A stretch of 64,000 nt of DNA from NCBI GenBank assembly GCA_047631555.1, contig JBLHZY010000001.1, positions 496,001 through 560,000 of the forward strand, written 5' to 3'. Source of the DNA: JBLHZY01 sp047631555 (GTDB lineage Bacteria; Pseudomonadota; Alphaproteobacteria; Rhodobacterales; Rhodobacteraceae). Position numbers and translations under genes: made by a program. Positions within the stretch are counted from its first letter, which is position 1; each line of letters opens with the position of its first letter. Below the pieces are notes generated by a model. That model was not told the origin of the DNA. It made no database searches and saw only the letters and a program-made list of their open reading frames with translations. Below are positions 60,189 to 64,000 of the stretch, piece by piece.

Positions 60189-61220
60189 ATGCGCATCAAT
60201 AAAGATCTGGCAGAGGCCATCGGCAACACGCCTTTGATCCGTCTCAACGGCCCGTCCGAGGCCACAGGCTGCGAAATTTTGGGCAAGGCGGAATTCCTCA
60301 ACCCGGGCCAATCCGTTAAGGATCGCGCCGCCCTTTTCATCATCCGCGATGCGGTCGCGCGCGGCGATCTTAAGCCCGGCGGCGTGATCGTTGAAGGGAC
60401 TGCGGGCAATACCGGCATTGGGCTGGCGCTTGTAGGGGCCTCGATGCGCTTTCGCACGGTTATTGTGATCCCCGAGACCCAGAGCCAAGAGAAGAAAGAC
60501 ATGATCCGCCTTGCGGGCGCTGAATTGGTGCAAGTCCCTGCGGTTCCTTACAAAAATCCCAATAACTATGTCCGTTACTCTGAGCGGCTTGCCAACAAAC
60601 TCGCCAAAACCGAGCCAAACGGCGTTATTTGGGCCAACCAATTTGATAATGTGGCCAATCGCCAAGCCCATGTTGAAACGACCGGCCCTGAGATTTGGGA
60701 GCAAACCAATGGCAAGGTCGATGGCTTTACCTGTGCGGTTGGTTCGGGCGGAACATTGGCCGGCATCGGCATGGTGCTTCAGCCCAAGGGTGTTAAGGTT
60801 GCGCTGTCCGATCCGATGGGCGCCGCGCTGCACAGCTTTTACACAACGGGCGAGTTTAAATCTGAGGGCTCCTCAATCACCGAGGGCATCGGGCAGGGGC
60901 GTATTACGGCCAATCTGGAAGGGTTTACCCCCGATTATTCCTATCAAATTTCCGATGAAGAGGCGCTTCCGATTGTCTTTGATCTGCTCGAACATGAGGG
61001 GCTTTGCCTTGGCGGCTCGACCGGCATCAATGTTGCTGGCGCGATGCGTTTGGCGCGCGAACTTGGCCCCGGGCACACGATCGTGACCATCCTTTGCGAT
61101 TATGGCAACCGCTACCAATCCAAGCTGTTTAACCCCGAGTTTCTGCATGGGCTTGGGCTTCCCGTGCCCAAATGGCTTGATGCGGAGCCCGCCGAAATGC
61201 CTGAGGTTTATGAAGATTGA
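60189..61220 (+). CDS. cysK: Cysteine synthase A (O-acetylserine sulfhydrylase)
   Basis: A 343-residue PLP enzyme. IGNTPLIRLNGPSE, the PLP-lysine motif NPGQSVKDRAALF (Lys in SVKDR), the substrate loop EGTAGNTGIGLALV and the phosphate-binding glycine loop CAVGSGGTLAGIG are all present. It makes cysteine from O-acetylserine and sulfide. The ATG at 60189 was chosen by family alignment. It follows trgB by 161 bases and overlaps the MscS gene start (TGATG). Cysteine and thiol supply fits the tellurite-resistance setting. Confidence 0.95.
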   Translation: MRINKDLAEAIGNTPLIRLNGPSEATGCEILGKAEFLNPGQSVKDRAALFIIRDAVARGDLKPGGVIVEGTAGNTGIGLALVGASMRFRTVIVIPETQSQEKKDMIRLAGAELVQVPAVPYKNPNNYVRYSERLANKLAKTEPNGVIWANQFDNVANRQAHVETTGPEIWEQTNGKVDGFTCAVGSGGTLAGIGMVLQPKGVKVALSDPMGAALHSFYTTGEFKSEGSSITEGIGQGRITANLEGFTPDYSYQISDEEALPIVFDLLEHEGLCLGGSTGINVAGAMRLARELGPGHTIVTILCDYGNRYQSKLFNPEFLHGLGLPVPKWLDAEPAEMPEVYED

Positions 61221-63682
61221 TGCGCGCATTTTGCTCTCGTTATCTGCTGATTTTGGCGCTGCTTTTGGGCGGCGCCATCGGCTTTTGCGCGCCCCTAACG
61301 ATTGGCGCGACATCTCTTTATGCGCAAACTGCTGCGGAAAACGGGCCGAACTATAAAGAATGGAACGCGCTCGCCAAACGGGCTGAAAGCGATCTGGCCG
61401 AGGCGCGTGCTTCAAGCGGGGCCTTTGAGGCGCTGCGCGCGGAATTGGCCACCTGGCGCGAAGGATTTTTAGCCGCGCAAAGCATCAACCAAACGCGGAT
61501 TGATACGCTGGCGGAACAGATTTCTTCCCTCGGCCCGCTGCCCGCAGAAGGGCAAAGCGAAGCGAGCGAAATAGCGCAGCGGCGCAAAGAGCTGGCCGCT
61601 CAGATGAATACTCTGACCGCGCCGCGCGCAACCGCCGTTGAGGCCTATTCGCGCGCCGATGGATTGATCCGCGAGATCGATACTTTGCTGCGCACCCGCC
61701 AAACAAACGAGCTGTTGCAGCTTGGACCATCGCCGCTAAATCCGGTCGAATGGCCCGGCGCTTTGGCCGATATGCGCGATACCGGCCTTGGCCTTTACAA
61801 CGAAGGCAAATCCGCGCTCGCCTCGCAATCTCAGCGCGCTGAAGCCCGCGAAAACCTACCTGTAACGCTGTTTTTCCTCGCGGTTGCGTTGGTGCTTTTG
61901 GTGCGCGGGCGGATGTGGATGGAGCAGCTGACGCTCATGGTTCAAAGCCGCGCTGGCGACAATCCTGCAACGCGCGCGCTTAGCGGTTTTTTCGCCTCGC
62001 TTGGGCAGCTGATCGTTCCCGTTTTCGGGCTCATCGCGCTGACATCTGCGCTGAATTCAACCGGGCTTTTGGGCTTTCGCGGCCAGATCATTGCCGATGG
62101 GTTGATCCTGCTTGGGATTGCGGTGTTTGGCGCGCGTTGGCTTGCTGGGCGGCTGTTTCCGCGGATGCAAATTCATCCCGATCCGATCCTCGATTTCGTC
62201 CCCGAAAAGGCCGCCGAAGCGCGCGCCTATTCAACGGCTCTTGGGTTCCTTTTTGGCCTTGTTGCACCGCTCAATATCATCTTTGCCTATGAACTTTACA
62301 GCGAAACGACACGGGCGATTTTGAGCTTTCCATTGCTGGCGATCGCCGGGCTGATCTTGTTTCGTTTTGGTCAGTTGTTGCGCAGCCTTTTGCGCAATTC
62401 CGATAGTGGCCAATCGAGCCATTACTTGCGCGATTCCGTCATTGGATTTGCCGGTCGCGCGGCGATGATCGTTGGGATTGGCGCGCCGATTTTGGCCGGG
62501 ATCGGGTATTATTCCGCCGCGCAGGGCATCCTTTGGCCAACCATAAGAAGCCTCGCGCTTGTTGGCCTTTTGATCGTCATTTCTCGTCTTCTTACAGATG
62601 TTTACGCGCTGATTACCCGCAAGGATGAAAAGACCGCGCGCGAGGAATTGGTCCCAGTTTTGATGTCATTTGCTTTGGTGATCGCAGCCTTGCCGGTTTT
62701 TGCGCTTACCCTTGGCGCGCGCGTCGCCGACCTAACCGAACTTTGGGCGCGGTTTCGCAGCGGAGTGCGCATCGGCGAGGTGCAAATATCGCCGACAAAC
62801 TTCCTAACCTTCGCCTTTGTTTTTGCCATCGGCTACCTGATTACGCGCGTCGTCCAGCGCACATTGCGCTCGTCCGTTTTGCCCAAAACACGGCTTGATC
62901 TGGGCGGGCAAAATGCGGTCCGGGTCGGGCTTGGCTATGTCGGGATTTTCCTCTCTGCGCTGCTCGCGGTTACGACGGCTGGGATCGACCTTTCGTCCTT
63001 TGCAATCGTTGCAGGCGCGCTTTCTGTGGGCATCGGTTTTGGTCTGCAAAACATCGTCTCGAATTTCGTCTCTGGCATCATTTTGCTGATTGAGCGGCCG
63101 ATTTCCGAGGGAGATTGGATCGAGGTCGGCGGGCAGATGGGCTTTGTGCGCGATATCTCTGTGCGCGCGACCCGGATTGAGACTTTTGATCGCACCGACG
63201 TCATCGTGCCCAATGCCGATTTGATCTCCGGGCAGGTGACAAACTACACCCGAGGCAATTCGGTTGGCCGCGTCACGATCCGCGTTGGCGTCGCCTATGG
63301 CACCGACACAAGGCGCGTTGAGAGCATCCTGCGCGAGATTGCCGAGGCCCATTCGATGGTCTCGCTCAACCCTGCGCCGCAAGTTCTGTTTTTTGGCTTC
63401 GGCGCGGACAGTCTTGATTTCGAAATCCGCGCGATCCTGCCCGATGTTAAGTTGATCATGCATGTGCAATCCGATCTCAACCATGCAATCGCCGCGCGCT
63501 TTGCCGAAGAGAAAATCGAGATCCCCTTTGCACAGCGCGACATCTGGTTGCGCAATCCAGAGGCCCTGCATCCCGCCCAAAGCTCCGCGCAGGCCGCCGC
63601 GCCCAAAGCAGGCATCAAGGTGACCTCAAAGCCGCGCAAATCAGCCGCCAAAACCGATAAGCCAAGCGATCCAAAGGTTTGA
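61220..63682 (+). CDS. Large mechanosensitive channel, MscS family (DUF3772-type N terminus)
   Basis: An 820-residue membrane protein. A signal-like N terminus (LLILALLLGGAIGFCA), a periplasmic helical domain (about 35-210), then about ten membrane helices. The MscS pore and beta domain are near residues 575-650: SSFAIVAGALSVGIGFGLQNIVSNFVSGIILLIERPISEGDWIEV. The C terminus is Lys/Ala/Pro-rich. It would release osmolytes on hypo-osmotic shock. The ATG at 61220 overlaps the cysK stop by one base; a TTG one codon earlier is less likely. Confidence 0.92.
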   Translation: MRAFCSRYLLILALLLGGAIGFCAPLTIGATSLYAQTAAENGPNYKEWNALAKRAESDLAEARASSGAFEALRAELATWREGFLAAQSINQTRIDTLAEQISSLGPLPAEGQSEASEIAQRRKELAAQMNTLTAPRATAVEAYSRADGLIREIDTLLRTRQTNELLQLGPSPLNPVEWPGALADMRDTGLGLYNEGKSALASQSQRAEARENLPVTLFFLAVALVLLVRGRMWMEQLTLMVQSRAGDNPATRALSGFFASLGQLIVPVFGLIALTSALNSTGLLGFRGQIIADGLILLGIAVFGARWLAGRLFPRMQIHPDPILDFVPEKAAEARAYSTALGFLFGLVAPLNIIFAYELYSETTRAILSFPLLAIAGLILFRFGQLLRSLLRNSDSGQSSHYLRDSVIGFAGRAAMIVGIGAPILAGIGYYSAAQGILWPTIRSLALVGLLIVISRLLTDVYALITRKDEKTAREELVPVLMSFALVIAALPVFALTLGARVADLTELWARFRSGVRIGEVQISPTNFLTFAFVFAIGYLITRVVQRTLRSSVLPKTRLDLGGQNAVRVGLGYVGIFLSALLAVTTAGIDLSSFAIVAGALSVGIGFGLQNIVSNFVSGIILLIERPISEGDWIEVGGQMGFVRDISVRATRIETFDRTDVIVPNADLISGQVTNYTRGNSVGRVTIRVGVAYGTDTRRVESILREIAEAHSMVSLNPAPQVLFFGFGADSLDFEIRAILPDVKLIMHVQSDLNHAIAARFAEEKIEIPFAQRDIWLRNPEALHPAQSSAQAAAPKAGIKVTSKPRKSAAKTDKPSDPKV

Positions 63683-63686
63683 TCCC

Positions 63687-64000
63687 ATGACCCAGTTGTT
63701 GTTTCGCGACGATCCCTATTTGCAGGAAACCAGCGGCCAAGTGCTTGATATTACGCCCGAAGGCGGCGTGATCCTTGAAGCCTCGCTGTTTTACCCCCAA
63801 GGCGGCGGGCAGCCCGGCGATTCCGGCCGCATCGAATGGGATGGCAAGGGCCTCGCCATCGCCACAACGATCAAAGGCCCCGGCGAAACGATCGTTTTGG
63901 TCCCCGCCGAGCCTGCCAATCTGCCCGGCCCGGGCACCAAACTGATCCAAAAGCTCGACTGGCAACGCCGCTATCGCCATATGCGCATTCACACTGCGCT
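63687..64000 (+). CDS. AlaX-type alanyl-tRNA editing protein, 5' part
   Basis: The first 104 codons are in the window and the gene continues beyond it. The product begins MTQLLFRDDPYLQETSG, then LFYPQGGGQPGDSGRIEW, the alanyl-tRNA synthetase editing-domain motif, and reaches the first zinc motif HMRIH at the edge. Such proteins hydrolyse mischarged Ser- or Gly-tRNA(Ala). It starts four bases after the MscS stop. Confidence 0.88.
   Translation, partial: MTQLLFRDDPYLQETSGQVLDITPEGGVILEASLFYPQGGGQPGDSGRIEWDGKGLAIATTIKGPGETIVLVPAEPANLPGPGTKLIQKLDWQRRYRHMRIHTA

Noticed and set aside
1..64000. tRNA/rRNA genes, CRISPR arrays, insertion sequences, toxin-antitoxin or phage-defence genes
   Set aside because: Looked for by eye on both strands; no T-loop-like tRNA ends, repeat-spacer arrays, transposase motifs or defence-gene motifs were seen. 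A dedicated tRNA and profile search would settle this.

Overview
The window looks like chromosome from a marine-type alphaproteobacterium of the Rhodobacteraceae (Roseobacter group). This is inferred from gene content and order: a trgA-trgB-cysK block as in Rhodobacter sphaeroides, DUF1289-ruvX-ccmI, a heterotetrameric sarcosine oxidase operon, chvE-gguABC with a GbpR-like LysR regulator, and an Atm1-type ABC exporter. Coding is dense, with GC-rich codon use and many ATGA, TGATG or GTGA couplings. I saw no rRNA, tRNA, CRISPR array, insertion sequence, prophage gene or replication origin. No stretch over 300 bases lacks a gene; the longest gaps are 409-695, 45976-46257, 4853-5124 and 41853-42122.

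Left part (1-21.6 kb). A partial TPM-domain exported protein and an outer-membrane beta-barrel protein precede a large carbohydrate locus. A LacI-type regulator, a sugar-phosphate-isomerase-like protein and a Gfo/Idh/MocA dehydrogenase run leftwards. Divergently, a CUT1 ABC importer (binding protein, two permeases, ATPase) is followed by an intracellular GH2 beta-mannosidase, a D-lyxose/D-mannose isomerase, a second isomerase-like/Gfo pair, an L-glyceraldehyde-3-phosphate-reductase-like enzyme, a GH43 glycosidase and a soluble beta-propeller protein. The plan reads as import of beta-mannoside or xyloside oligosaccharides, cytoplasmic hydrolysis, and isomerisation of mannose to fructose. Two tandem operator-like palindromes lie just upstream of the importer. 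A hydroxyacid dehydrogenase and a two-gene membrane unit (DUF475 plus a large unrecognised membrane protein) follow.

Centre (21.6-32 kb). A ketoglutarate-semialdehyde-dehydrogenase-like enzyme, a LysR regulator, ChvE-GguA-GguB, GguC, an arabonate-type dehydratase and a galactose/arabinose 1-dehydrogenase make up an apparently complete non-phosphorylative pentose/hexose route with its own importer.

Right of centre (32-46 kb). A TrpD2-like protein is paired with a siroheme synthase whose methyltransferase half is cut short. Then come an Old Yellow Enzyme, a glycosyltransferase cluster with a GT32-GT62 two-domain protein, a RimB-RimK-M14 deacylase trio, dusA, a TSUP permease, and DUF1289-ruvX-ccmI.

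Right part (46-64 kb). Sarcosine oxidase (soxB-D-A-G) with an inserted membrane protein, iron superoxide dismutase, RarD, a LOG-family protein, a LysM protein, an ArsR regulator divergent from an Atm1-type exporter across a clear operator, trgA-trgB-cysK, a large MscS channel and the start of an AlaX-type editing protein.

The most unusual items are the GT32-GT62 fusion, the truncated CysG beside TrpD2, the RimB-RimK-M14 trio, the DUF475 membrane pair, and the coupled GH43/beta-propeller genes.
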